Below, piece after piece: positions 7,670 through 15,911 of a DNA stretch of 64,000 nt. A program made the position numbers and the translations under genes. Origin of the DNA: Bacteroidaceae bacterium (lineage in GTDB: Bacteria; Bacteroidota; Bacteroidia; Bacteroidales; Bacteroidaceae); NCBI GenBank assembly GCA_024684455.1, contig JAIKWU010000081.1, positions 1-64,000 on the forward strand, given 5' to 3'. How positions within the stretch are numbered: position 1 is the stretch's first letter; the number at the start of each line of letters is the position of its first letter. The notes under the pieces are model-generated. The model saw nothing but the letters and a program-made list of their open reading frames with translations. It was not told the origin of the DNA and ran no database searches.

Positions 7670-9277
7670 TTAATAATTGACGATGCGGAAGTACGTGTTG
7701 ATAAAGCCGTTTCCGTTGCCGACCTGTTCAAACTGCATGGGATTCTGCAATGCTGCCACTCGCACCGAACTGGCGTTTTCGGGGAAAGTCAGGCCATACT
7801 CATGCAGACCTGAGAGAAAGAACTTTCCTGTATCGTATCCCAGCAGGCCGTATTGCGGATAAGTCGCCATCTGGTCGCGCTTGAACCAATTGTGGAACAG
7901 ACGGTTGAAATCTTGTACTTGAGTAGAGTAGGGGTCAGTGTAGAACGTGCAGAAGAATGAGGCATGATACTTGCTCATGTAGCCCTTGTTCTTATCAGAA
8001 AACGTTTGCCATTCGGGGAAACCAAACAGTTCGATAACTGATGTGTCGATTTCTTTGTTCTGCTCCAGTTTACCAATCATCTTCTCGAAGGTGTTCTGCA
8101 AGTTTGACACAGGCATGATGACGGTGCGCTCTCCAGGAGTCATCAGTTCCGACAACTTCGCCAGGTCGTCCAGTCCCACGGTCTTGTAGGAGATGCCGTT
8201 TTCATCGAGTGAGAGTTTCAGGCTGCTCAGATAGTCGGACTTTTCGCCACGGTCGCCTGTACTCAGGATGAGGACGTTGTGTTGCCGATGGCGTTCGATG
8301 AACTGCTGGAAGATTTCTTTATAAAACCTTGATGCATTGGTGTTGATTTGATAGCACACTGGTACGGAGGCCGTGAGCGAGGCTTTAGTGCTGAACGGCA
8401 CTGCCAGCGGGATGTTATGCTTTGCTGCAAAGTTGGCGACAGCCGTGATGTTCTCCACCCGCATGGGTCCGACAATGAGATTCATGTGCGAGAGCATAGG
8501 GCTGTTGAGCAGGGCATCCATGCCGTTGGACAACAGGCTGGGCTCTTCGTATGCATAGACATCGACCGACACGCCTTTGCGCTTCATTTCATCGACCGAG
8601 AGCAGGAATCCTTCGTAGAAGTCGTACATCTTCACAGCCTCCTTCGATTTCTTGCTGCTGTCGAGGTTGAACGGGAGTATCACGGCCACTTTGATGCGTT
8701 CCAGTTGTTTTGCCTTTCTGGCAGCCTCGGCTGCCTCCTGGGCAGCGCGTGCTTCGGCGGCTTCGCGTTCACGCTGACTGGCTGCGTAGGCTTCGCTTTC
8801 GAGTTGCATCTCGTAGCGTTCCATCGTGGTGTAAGGGATGCAGAGGTATTCGCCTTTCTTGATGTTGTCGCCGTCAATCTGAGGGTTGGCACGGCGCAGG
8901 TCTTCTTCCGTCACATGAAACTGACGGGCAATGCTGAAGAGGGTTTCTTTCTTGCCCACCTGATACATGGTTTTGCATGGAATCGACTCTTTCACCATGC
9001 TCGGTCCGTCCAGCATCTGGTCGTCTGTCACGGCGACAGGCTGTGTTCCCTGGCTTATGGGGATGATAACCACGCTACCTGCCAGCAGCGTATCGCCTAT
9101 GTTCGGGTTTGCCTGACGCAATTCCTCCACAGTGATGCTGTACTGTCGGCTGATGGAGTAGAGGGTTTCGCCCATCTGCACCTCATGTGTCGTCTTCACT
9201 TTTTGGTCGCCCACCTGTGCCCAGGCTGTGCTTGCACAAAGGAGCAATCCGAGCGTACATATTTTCAGAATGTTCAT
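7670..9277 (-). CDS. LysM protein with periplasmic-binding-protein-like domain
   Basis: 535 residues with a signal peptide (MNILKICTLGLLLCASTAWAQ). Two LysM peptidoglycan-binding domains follow (about 30-75, GETLYSISRQYSI; about 103-150, KETLFSIARQFHV). Next is a charged coiled coil (about 155-190, Arg/Glu/Ala-rich) and a Peripla_BP_6/Leu-Ile-Val-binding-like fold (about 195-530). With no ABC permease nearby, the binding fold is more likely a sensor or scaffold on the cell wall than a transport component. The start at 9277 is 30 bp inside the longest frame and begins the signal peptide. It is the first gene of the porT operon, driven by the promoter at 9312-9342. Confidence 0.88.
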   Translation of the reverse strand: MNILKICTLGLLLCASTAWAQVGDQKVKTTHEVQMGETLYSISRQYSITVEELRQANPNIGDTLLAGSVVIIPISQGTQPVAVTDDQMLDGPSMVKESIPCKTMYQVGKKETLFSIARQFHVTEEDLRRANPQIDGDNIKKGEYLCIPYTTMERYEMQLESEAYAASQREREAAEARAAQEAAEAARKAKQLERIKVAVILPFNLDSSKKSKEAVKMYDFYEGFLLSVDEMKRKGVSVDVYAYEEPSLLSNGMDALLNSPMLSHMNLIVGPMRVENITAVANFAAKHNIPLAVPFSTKASLTASVPVCYQINTNASRFYKEIFQQFIERHRQHNVLILSTGDRGEKSDYLSSLKLSLDENGISYKTVGLDDLAKLSELMTPGERTVIMPVSNLQNTFEKMIGKLEQNKEIDTSVIELFGFPEWQTFSDKNKGYMSKYHASFFCTFYTDPYSTQVQDFNRLFHNWFKRDQMATYPQYGLLGYDTGKFFLSGLHEYGLTFPENASSVRVAALQNPMQFEQVGNGNGFINTYFRIVNY

Positions 9278-9311
9278 TGTTGTAAATGTATATGCACAAT
9301 TTTTCAAGATG

Positions 9312-9342
9312 CAAAATTAACAAAAACCTTCCATACCACAAA
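9312..9342 (-). promoter_or_regulatory. Promoter of the LysM-porT-GH43-HAD operon
   Basis: Read on the minus strand: TTTG (9342-9339), a 19-nt spacer, then TAATTTTG (9319-9312), matching the Bacteroidetes consensus TTTG / TAnnTTTG. Transcription should start near 9305, giving a leader of about 28 nt to the ATG at 9277. Confidence 0.75.
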
Positions 9343-9462
9343 ACGATTTTTCTGCTACTTTGTTTTTTTCCTTGCTTTTTCATATTATTTATCAGTTATT
9401 ATCGTTATATTTGCACTTGTAAATACAACTGTTGAGGTCTCTTAAGTCAAATACTTTAACAC

Positions 9463-10185
9463 ATGAACACCCTTAGACAACTGTTTTTGACATCTGCACT
9501 TTACATCGGTGGCATGTCGGCCCTTGCACAGACAGCCGCTCCCGTTGTCACTTTTTACAACATCAAGGACAGGGTTGATGTGACGATGAAGCCTGGAGAG
9601 AAGCAGACGATGCAGGCGCCGCTCGACATTACATGTACCGCCAATGTTGATTTTCAGGGAACAGCCTACACCAACTACACCTGTGAATGGCGTATCTATA
9701 ATAGCGATGAGGGTGAAAAGTCGGCCTTCCTCACCCGTTACGACGACGATATCACGTACACGATGACCCAGGCGGGTGGCTATGGCATCAAACTTTATAT
9801 CACTTTCCGCAATGCTGCGAACGCCGAGGTGGAGTATGAGTCTGATGTCTTCAACATCGTCATCAGTGAATCGAAACTGTCGTGTCCCGACGGCTTTTCT
9901 CCTAATGGCGACCAAAAGAACGATGTCTATCACATCATGTACGAATCAATTGTCAAGTTGGACGGTGCCATCTTCAATCGTTGGGGCAAGAAACTCCATA
10001 CCTTTACGATGCAGAATGTCGATCAGGGATGGGACGGCATGGTGAACGGCAAGTATGTGCGCGACGGCATCTACCTCCTCAATTTGGAGGCTGTCGGAAG
10101 TGATGGCGTGGAATACAAGATCAAGAAAGTCATCAACGTGCTGAAAGGCTTTATCGAGACTGAAGAAAACACTACCACAGGATAG
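9463..10185 (+). CDS. Exported protein with gliding-motility (T9SS type B) C-terminal domain
   Basis: 240 residues. It has a signal peptide (MNTLRQLFLTSALYIGGMSALAQ), a PKD/Ig-like beta-sandwich (about 25-140), and a C-terminal domain from about residue 145 with CPDGFSPNGDQKNDVY, IFNRWGKKL, WDGMVNGKYVRDGIY. That pattern is the CHU_C/gliding-motility-associated C-terminal domain, the T9SS type B sorting signal. It is therefore probably secreted through the PorT system encoded divergently next door. It is unusually small for a type B cargo, with little besides the domain itself. A TATATTTG (-7-like) motif lies at 9406-9413. Confidence 0.85.
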   Translation: MNTLRQLFLTSALYIGGMSALAQTAAPVVTFYNIKDRVDVTMKPGEKQTMQAPLDITCTANVDFQGTAYTNYTCEWRIYNSDEGEKSAFLTRYDDDITYTMTQAGGYGIKLYITFRNAANAEVEYESDVFNIVISESKLSCPDGFSPNGDQKNDVYHIMYESIVKLDGAIFNRWGKKLHTFTMQNVDQGWDGMVNGKYVRDGIYLLNLEAVGSDGVEYKIKKVINVLKGFIETEENTTTG

Positions 10186-10213
10186 GGACATGCGTCGCAT
10201 CTTGAACATCACG

Positions 10214-10291
10214 CCAAGTGCTTGGCGTAATTCTTCCAAGTGCTTAGCGTAAAATCTCCAAGTGCTTAGCGTAAAATCTCCAAGTGCTTAG
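10214..10291. repeat. 22-bp-period palindrome array, family B, copy 1
   Basis: Four 12-bp palindromes CCAAGTGCTTGG or CCAAGTGCTTAG start at 10214, 10236, 10258 and 10280, exactly 22 bp apart. The first extends to a 16-bp palindrome, CGCCAAGTGCTTGGCG. Three of the four linkers are closely related (GCGTAAAATCT-like). The array fills the space between the type-B-tail protein gene and uvrA and ends 37 bp before the uvrA ATG, so it could affect uvrA expression. A second copy is at 48918-48995. Confidence 0.9.
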
Positions 10292-10328
10292 CCTCCCTTT
10301 TAGAGTAGATAAAGAAAGAGTCAAAACT

Positions 10329-13193
10329 ATGCAGAATCAGATTGAGATTTTTGGTGCTCGTGTACACAATCTCAAGAACATCAATGTCAGCATTCCACGC
10401 AACAGCCTGACGGTCGTTACAGGACTTTCTGGCAGTGGTAAGTCGTCGTTGGCATTCGATACGCTCTATGCCGAAGGCCAGCGCCGTTATATTGAGACGT
10501 TTTCTGCATACGCACGCAATTTTCTGGGTGGATTGGAGCGTCCCGATGTCGATAAAATTACGGGGTTGAGCCCAGTTATCAGCATCGAGCAGAAGACCAC
10601 GAACAAAAACCCTCGCTCGACGGTCGGCACCGTTACAGAAGTCTATGACTACCTACGCTTGCTCTTTGCACGTGCTGGAACGGCCTACAGTTATGTCACA
10701 GGCGAACCTATGGTGAAATACACCGAGGAAAAGGTGCTCGATCTGATTCTGAACGACTACCACGGAAAGCCGATTTACATTTTGGCACCGCTTGTCCGCA
10801 GCCGTAAGGGTCATTACCGAGAACTCTTTGATTCGATGCGCCGCAAGGGCTATCTTAACATCCGTGTCGATGGCGAGATGCTGAGCCTTGTTCCTGACAT
10901 GAAGGTCGATCGTTACAAGAACCATAACATTGAAGTCGTTGTGGACAAACTTGTGGTCGATGCCAAGGATGTGGACCGTCTCAAAAAGAGCATCGGCATA
11001 GCCATGTCGCTGGGCGAGGGGCTGGTCATGCTGCTGGAGCGTGGCAGCGACGACCCCAAGTTCTATAGCCGCCGACTGATGTGTCCAACCTCAGGTATCA
11101 GTTACAACGATCCTGCACCAAACAACTTCTCCTTTAATTCACCTGAAGGTGCATGTCCGAGGTGCAAAGGCCTTGGTTATGTGAATCTTATTGATGAAGA
11201 AAAGATTATTCCCAACCGCTCGGTTTCGATTGCCGACGGTGCCTTGGCTCCTCTTGGCAAGGCTCGTCAGACCATGATTTTTCATCAAATCGAAGCGGTG
11301 CTTGACCATTATGGCTACACCCTCCGGACCCCTGTCAAGGATTTGTCTGAGGAGGCTCTTCACGATGTCATCCACGGAACCGACTACCGCGTTTGTATCA
11401 AGGCGGCGAAGATTCACACCAACAGCGACTATTTCTGTCAGTATGAAGGCATCGGCAAGTTTATTCATCAGTTGGCAGAGGAGGAGACGTCGGCGCAGGC
11501 ACAACGCTGGGCCGAATCGTTCGATCGTGTGTGTGAATGTCCGGAGTGTCATGGGGCACGTTTGAAGCAGGAGTCGTTGCACTACCGCATTGGACGGAAC
11601 AACATCCATGAACTCTCGTCGATGGACTTGGTCGAACTGTACGACTGGACACAGCACATCGAAGATGAAATCACGGAGCGGCAGTCGCAGATTGCCCATC
11701 AGATACTGAAAGAAATAGCGAAACGGCTGAAGTTTCTGCTTGATGTGGGGCTTGATTATTTGTGTCTCAATCGTCCTTCTGCTTCGCTTTCGGGTGGAGA
11801 AAGCCAGCGCATCCGCCTGGCGACACAAATCGGCTCGCAGTTGGTCAATGTGCTGTATATCCTCGATGAGCCCAGCATCGGCCTGCATCAGCGTGACAAC
11901 GTGCGCCTGATCCATTCGCTGAAGGCACTGCGCGACCTTGGCAACACGGTCATTGTCGTGGAGCACGACCGCGACATGATGCTGGCGGCCGACTATGTCA
12001 TCGACATCGGGCCTCGCGCCGGTCGCTATGGCGGTGAAGTCATGTTTCAAGGCACTCCCAAAGCACTCCTCAAAGCCGATACCCTCACGGCACGATGGCT
12101 GCGAGGCGAGGAGAAGATGCTGGCCACCGCAACCCCTTCTGTAGTGACATCACCCCAACAGACCTGGACCTACGAGACAGGAGAGACGCTTACGTTGCAT
12201 GGCTGTCGTGGCAACAATCTGAAGAATATCGACGTCAGTTTCCCGTTAGGAAAACTCATCTGCGTCACTGGAGTGAGTGGCAGCGGCAAATCGACGTTGG
12301 TCAATGACACGCTGCAGCCCATCCTGTCGCAGCGCTTCTTCCGCTCGCTCCGAGAGCCTTTGGCTTACGACAGCATCGAAGGCATGGAACTGGTCGATAA
12401 GGTCATCAGCGTCGACCAGTCGCCGCTGGGACGTACCCCCCGTTCAAATCCAGCGACCTATACTGGTGTTTTCAGTGATATCCGCAGCCTCTTTGTTGAG
12501 ATGCCCGAGGCGAAGATGCGTGGCTATAAGCCTGGGCAGTTCTCGTTCAACGTAAAGGGCGGACGTTGTGAGGCTTGTGGCGGCAATGGGTACAAGACCA
12601 TTGTGATGAACTTCCTGCCCGACATCCAAGTGCCTTGTGAGATGTGTCATGGCCAACGCTACAATCGTGCCACACTGGAGGTGCGGTTCAAGGGAAAGTC
12701 CATCGCCGATGTGCTTGACATGACCATCAACGAAGCCGTTGAGTTTTTTGAGAACCAGCCACATATCCTCAATAAAATCAAGACACTGCAGGACGTAGGT
12801 CTGGGTTACATCAAACTGGGACAGCCCTCGACCACGCTCTCAGGCGGTGAGAGCCAGCGTGTCAAACTCGCTACAGAGTTGGCACGACGTGACACAGGGC
12901 GTACAGTCTTCATTCTTGACGAACCAACGACAGGGCTTCACTTTGCCGACATCCAGGCATTGTTGCAGGTGCTACACCGTCTTGTCGAAAAGGGCAACAC
13001 GGTCATCGTCATCGAGCACAACATGGATGTGATTATGAACTCCGACTACATCATCGACGTCGGTCCCGAGGGAGGCCGTCGTGGTGGTGAAATCGTCGTG
13101 ACAGGTACACCGCATGAGGTGGCACATTCTGGACGAGGGTTTACCGCTGAATATCTGAAAATGGAATACGAACGAAATCAATCACCAACCTAA
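10329..13193 (+). CDS. uvrA: Excinuclease ABC subunit A
   Basis: 954 residues, a normal UvrA length. It has two ABC ATPase modules: Walker A in [20 protein letters not shown] and in [14 protein letters not shown], and the signature LSGGESQR twice. Zinc-finger cysteine pairs are CPRCKG/CPECHG in the first half and CEACGG/CEMCHG in the second. UvrA dimers detect helix-distorting DNA damage and load UvrB in nucleotide excision repair. The ATG at 10329 is chosen because the N-terminus [18 protein letters not shown] aligns with other UvrA proteins; the extra upstream codons lie in the repeat array. It appears to be transcribed alone. Confidence 0.97.
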   Translation: MQNQIEIFGARVHNLKNINVSIPRNSLTVVTGLSGSGKSSLAFDTLYAEGQRRYIETFSAYARNFLGGLERPDVDKITGLSPVISIEQKTTNKNPRSTVGTVTEVYDYLRLLFARAGTAYSYVTGEPMVKYTEEKVLDLILNDYHGKPIYILAPLVRSRKGHYRELFDSMRRKGYLNIRVDGEMLSLVPDMKVDRYKNHNIEVVVDKLVVDAKDVDRLKKSIGIAMSLGEGLVMLLERGSDDPKFYSRRLMCPTSGISYNDPAPNNFSFNSPEGACPRCKGLGYVNLIDEEKIIPNRSVSIADGALAPLGKARQTMIFHQIEAVLDHYGYTLRTPVKDLSEEALHDVIHGTDYRVCIKAAKIHTNSDYFCQYEGIGKFIHQLAEEETSAQAQRWAESFDRVCECPECHGARLKQESLHYRIGRNNIHELSSMDLVELYDWTQHIEDEITERQSQIAHQILKEIAKRLKFLLDVGLDYLCLNRPSASLSGGESQRIRLATQIGSQLVNVLYILDEPSIGLHQRDNVRLIHSLKALRDLGNTVIVVEHDRDMMLAADYVIDIGPRAGRYGGEVMFQGTPKALLKADTLTARWLRGEEKMLATATPSVVTSPQQTWTYETGETLTLHGCRGNNLKNIDVSFPLGKLICVTGVSGSGKSTLVNDTLQPILSQRFFRSLREPLAYDSIEGMELVDKVISVDQSPLGRTPRSNPATYTGVFSDIRSLFVEMPEAKMRGYKPGQFSFNVKGGRCEACGGNGYKTIVMNFLPDIQVPCEMCHGQRYNRATLEVRFKGKSIADVLDMTINEAVEFFENQPHILNKIKTLQDVGLGYIKLGQPSTTLSGGESQRVKLATELARRDTGRTVFILDEPTTGLHFADIQALLQVLHRLVEKGNTVIVIEHNMDVIMNSDYIIDVGPEGGRRGGEIVVTGTPHEVAHSGRGFTAEYLKMEYERNQSPT

Positions 13194-13248
13194 TAATTAC
13201 ATTAACTTAACATTCGCAAATGACAAAAACAGGATTATGGGGGTATGA

Positions 13249-13279
13249 AAGCCCCCTCTAACTCCCCCCAGGGGGGAGG
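13249..13279. repeat. GC-rich hairpin repeat (intergenic copy)
   Basis: A short inverted repeat reads AAGCCCCCTCTAACTCCCCC and continues into AGGGGGGA. A close relative of the same sequence is found inside batD at 46999-47030, where it is part of the coding sequence. Confidence 0.6.
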
Positions 13280-13280
13280 A

Positions 13281-13530
13281 TTGTTCATTGTTAAATGTTT
13301 AAAACAGGATTAATAGGATTAAAGGGATTTACCGATTTACTTATAATCCTAAAAATCTCCATAATCCTGTTTTTTCAAAGTAAAAAGTTAAAATAGTTGT
13401 TCATTGTTAAATGTTTAAAACAGGATTAATAGATTAAAGGGATTTACCGATTTACTTATAATCCTAAAAATCCCCATAATCCTGTTTTTTCAAAGTATAA
13501 AGTTAAAATAATTGTTCATTGTTAAATGTT
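13281..13530. repeat. Tandem 116-bp repeat containing an AAACAGGATTA-bounded element
   Basis: Two tandem copies (13281-13396 and 13397-13511) plus a 20-bp start of a third fill the region upstream of the GH43 gene. Each begins TTGTTCATTGTTAAATGTTT and contains a roughly 75-bp element bounded by inverted ends AAACAGGATTA / TAATCCTGTTT (13302-13374 and 13418-13489). The element resembles small non-autonomous mobile elements; related pieces are at 31444-31504, 43573-43634, 27040-27062 and 36815-36832. No gene is seen in 13194-13538 apart from these repeats. Confidence 0.85.
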
Positions 13531-13538
13531 AATTGAAT

Positions 13539-15635
13539 ATGAAAAAAACTCTGATCATGCTGAGTCTGTTGCTGGCAAGCATCGGCACAGCGCAAGCCCA
13601 AACAGCCTCATGGACCGCCGACAACGGCAACGGCACGTTTACCAATCCCCTCTTCTACGACGAGTTCAGCGACCCCGACGTCCTGCGGGTAGGCGACGAC
13701 TACTATCTGGCAGGTACGACCATGCACTGTGTCCCAGGTCTTGTCATACTTCATTCGAAAGACCTTGTCAACTGGGAGAACGTCTCTTATTGCTTCGACC
13801 GTTTTGACTTTCCCGAAGACCGTTTCTCGCTGAAGAACCACGAAGAGATTTATGGTCAGGGCATCTGGGCACCCTGCATCCGCTGGAATGACGGTAAGTT
13901 CTACCTCTACAGCAATGTCAACGGCAAAGGCCTGCAGTGCTACATCAGCGAGAACATCGAAGGCCCGTGGCGACACATCAACATGCAAGGCAATATCTAC
14001 GACCTCGGTGTGCTCTTCGATGATGATGGAAAAGTCTATGCTATCCACGGCTACGGCACAGTGAAATGTACTGAACTCAAGCCTGACATGAGTGGACCCG
14101 TCGAAGGCACGGAGCGCGTCATCATTCCCGAAGGAAACGGAGTAGGCGAGGGGCACCACATGTACAAAATCAACGGTCGCTACTACCTTATTTCCACCGA
14201 CTACCGTCCCAACGGTCGTACGCTCTGTTCACGTGCCGACAACATCTGGGGTCCCTACGAGACACGTGTCATCACTGCAGACGAGACCTACGGCTATCAC
14301 GCCGCCTCACTCACCCAGTGGCAGGGACGCATCCAGCCCGACGGCCACCCCTTCCGCCTCGGTCCGCTCGACAAGGACGCCACCGCCTGCACCAATGCTC
14401 ATCAAGGAGGCATCGTGCAAGCCACCGACGGAACGTGGTGGGCACTGTTCATGCAGGATTTCCACTCCATCGGTCGTACCGTCTGCCTCATGCCCATGAC
14501 ATGGGTCGATGGCTGGCCCATGGTCGGACTGCCCAACAACCTCGGACGTGCTCCACGCACATGGTTCAAGCCCGATGCAATGAACAATGAACAATTAACA
14601 ATGAACAATCGCCCACATGGCCCCTACGAACGCAGCGACAACTTCGACGGTAAAGCATTGGGCCGTATCTGGCAGTGGAACCATAATCCCGAAGATAAAA
14701 TGTGGAGTCTTACTGGAGGAAGACTGCGTCTGAAGACCATGCCTGCCGAACAACTTATGTGGGCACGCAACAGTCTCACCCAGCGTGTCATCGGTCCCAA
14801 ATCCGTCACCACCGTCGAACTCTATGTCAAGAATCTGAAGGACGGTGATGTGGCCGGTCTTGGCAACATCAACGTACCCTGCTCATGGATAGGCATAGTG
14901 AAGGACGGTAATGCCTTCACTCTCCGCTGCTTTGAGCAACTCACCAACGACACGGTTGATGTGCAAGTCACGTTACCTAAGGGACGCATTTGGCTGCGCT
15001 CCGTGGGCGACTATGATAACGACCAGGCGCAGTATGCCTATTCGACCGACGGCAACGACTTCCAGACACTCGGTCGCATGATGCCGCTTTCCTATCAACT
15101 CTGCACCTTCCAAGGCTCGCGCCACGCTCTCTTTGCTTTCAACGTCAAGGGCCATAACGGCGGCTATGCCGAATTTGACAACTTTACCGTCGAGGAACCC
15201 TGTGCCGACCGTTCGCAGAACATCCCCTATGGGCGCACCTTCCGTATTGTCAACAAGGCTACAGGTCGTCCTGCCGTCTGCGACCCACACGGTCTGCTCT
15301 ATGACACCCGTGAAGGTGACAAGAGCCATCGTACCCAGTTCCGCATCATCGACCACGGGCAGGGTCAAGTGTCGCTCCAGTGTCTCGACGGCCGCTACAT
15401 CAAGGTCTATGGCGAAGGACTTCCTGGCGACGTCCGCTTCACCGACGACCCCGCCGCAGCCGAAGTGTTCCTCTGGCAGGACTATCTCGACCACGACTTC
15501 ATGCTCTATTCCGTCAGGAATCACCGTTACCTTGGTAAGTCGCCCACCACAGGCAGTCCCTACAGTATGGATTTCACAGGCCCCGACCCTGCACGACGCA
15601 ACGGCTCGGTGTTCCGTTGGGAAGAAATTGAGTGA
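13539..15635 (+). CDS. Exported glycoside hydrolase family 43 with C-terminal accessory domains
   Basis: 698 residues with a signal peptide (MKKTLIMLSLLLASIGTAQAQ). The catalytic propeller spans about 30-340 with FSDPDVLRVGDDYYLAG (catalytic base Asp), GIWAPCIRW (transition-state Asp region) and GVGEGHHMYKINGRYYL (acid Glu). A beta-sandwich (GH43_C2/DUF1349-like, about 360-550) follows, then a beta-trefoil-like module (about 555-695). This architecture is common among beta-xylosidases and arabinofuranosidases acting on xylan or arabinan. Near residue 350 a repeat-derived stretch, MNNEQLTMNNR, interrupts the linker between the first two domains (14578-14609). There is no obvious T9SS tail. ATG 13539 is used rather than the upstream TTG. 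Confidence 0.9.
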   Translation: MKKTLIMLSLLLASIGTAQAQTASWTADNGNGTFTNPLFYDEFSDPDVLRVGDDYYLAGTTMHCVPGLVILHSKDLVNWENVSYCFDRFDFPEDRFSLKNHEEIYGQGIWAPCIRWNDGKFYLYSNVNGKGLQCYISENIEGPWRHINMQGNIYDLGVLFDDDGKVYAIHGYGTVKCTELKPDMSGPVEGTERVIIPEGNGVGEGHHMYKINGRYYLISTDYRPNGRTLCSRADNIWGPYETRVITADETYGYHAASLTQWQGRIQPDGHPFRLGPLDKDATACTNAHQGGIVQATDGTWWALFMQDFHSIGRTVCLMPMTWVDGWPMVGLPNNLGRAPRTWFKPDAMNNEQLTMNNRPHGPYERSDNFDGKALGRIWQWNHNPEDKMWSLTGGRLRLKTMPAEQLMWARNSLTQRVIGPKSVTTVELYVKNLKDGDVAGLGNINVPCSWIGIVKDGNAFTLRCFEQLTNDTVDVQVTLPKGRIWLRSVGDYDNDQAQYAYSTDGNDFQTLGRMMPLSYQLCTFQGSRHALFAFNVKGHNGGYAEFDNFTVEEPCADRSQNIPYGRTFRIVNKATGRPAVCDPHGLLYDTREGDKSHRTQFRIIDHGQGQVSLQCLDGRYIKVYGEGLPGDVRFTDDPAAAEVFLWQDYLDHDFMLYSVRNHRYLGKSPTTGSPYSMDFTGPDPARRNGSVFRWEEIE
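14578..14609 (+). repeat. CAATGAACAATTAACAATG repeat inside the GH43 coding sequence
   Basis: A 32-bp stretch made of CAATGAACAAT and CAATTAACAATG units lies in frame in the GH43 gene and encodes MNNEQLTMNN. It matches the reverse complement of the intergenic TTGTTCATTGTTAA motif found upstream of this same gene. Confidence 0.8.
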
Positions 15636-15636
15636 A

Positions 15637-15676
15637 AAGAAGCCCTCCTCTAACAGTTGTAGAGGAGGGCTTCTTC
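15637..15676. terminator. Bidirectional terminator between the GH43 and LW-protein genes
   Basis: GAAGCCCTCCTCT (15639-15651) pairs perfectly with 15661-15673 around a 9-nt loop, with A/T-rich flanks on both sides. It serves the convergent GH43 gene (plus) and the small LW-tailed gene (minus). Confidence 0.85.
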
Positions 15677-15680
15677 AATA

Positions 15681-15878
15681 TTACCAGAGGTCACCGTAGC
15701 CGTCTATGCCGCCACGGTGCTTGGCATCAGGGTCGTGTTCGCCACCTGAGTCGTCGCCACCACCACCGATGCCTGTGCCTCCACCGGTATTACCTGACAC
15801 GTTGGAAATATTCTGCATATATGTATTCATACGAGTCACTGCCTTGCGAGTGGCAGGCATAATATATTTCTTTTTCAT
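15681..15878 (-). CDS. Small LW-tailed protein, Gly-rich member
   Basis: 65 residues, start MKKKYIMPATRKAV, a central Gly/Asp-rich stretch (GNTGGGTGIGGGGDDSGG) and the terminal sequence GYGDLW. It has no signal peptide or membrane segment. It begins 33 bp after the stop of the 1635-residue exported protein, on the same strand, and ends at a strong terminator, so it is the second gene of that operon. Two more small proteins in this window share the MKxxYxxP-like start, a central V-S/N-containing motif and the terminal Leu-Trp (32624-32809 and 38324-38527), and each also follows a giant exported protein. Function unknown; a chaperone-like partner, assembly factor or peptide precursor are all possible. 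Confidence 0.75.
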   Translation of the reverse strand: MKKKYIMPATRKAVTRMNTYMQNISNVSGNTGGGTGIGGGGDDSGGEHDPDAKHRGGIDGYGDLW

Positions 15879-15911
15879 CTTTTTGCTTTATTTGCCAGTT
15901 TGTTTTGCTGA

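Noticed and set aside
8348-9445. 365-residue open frame antisense to the LysM gene
   Set aside because: It overlaps a well-supported gene, has no domain and has low-complexity His/Cys-rich content typical of a shadow frame.
15681-15878. Small Gly-rich frame as a chance open frame
   Set aside because: It has a sensible start, lies 33 bp after the upstream gene on the same strand, ends at a terminator, and shares start and end motifs with two similarly placed frames.
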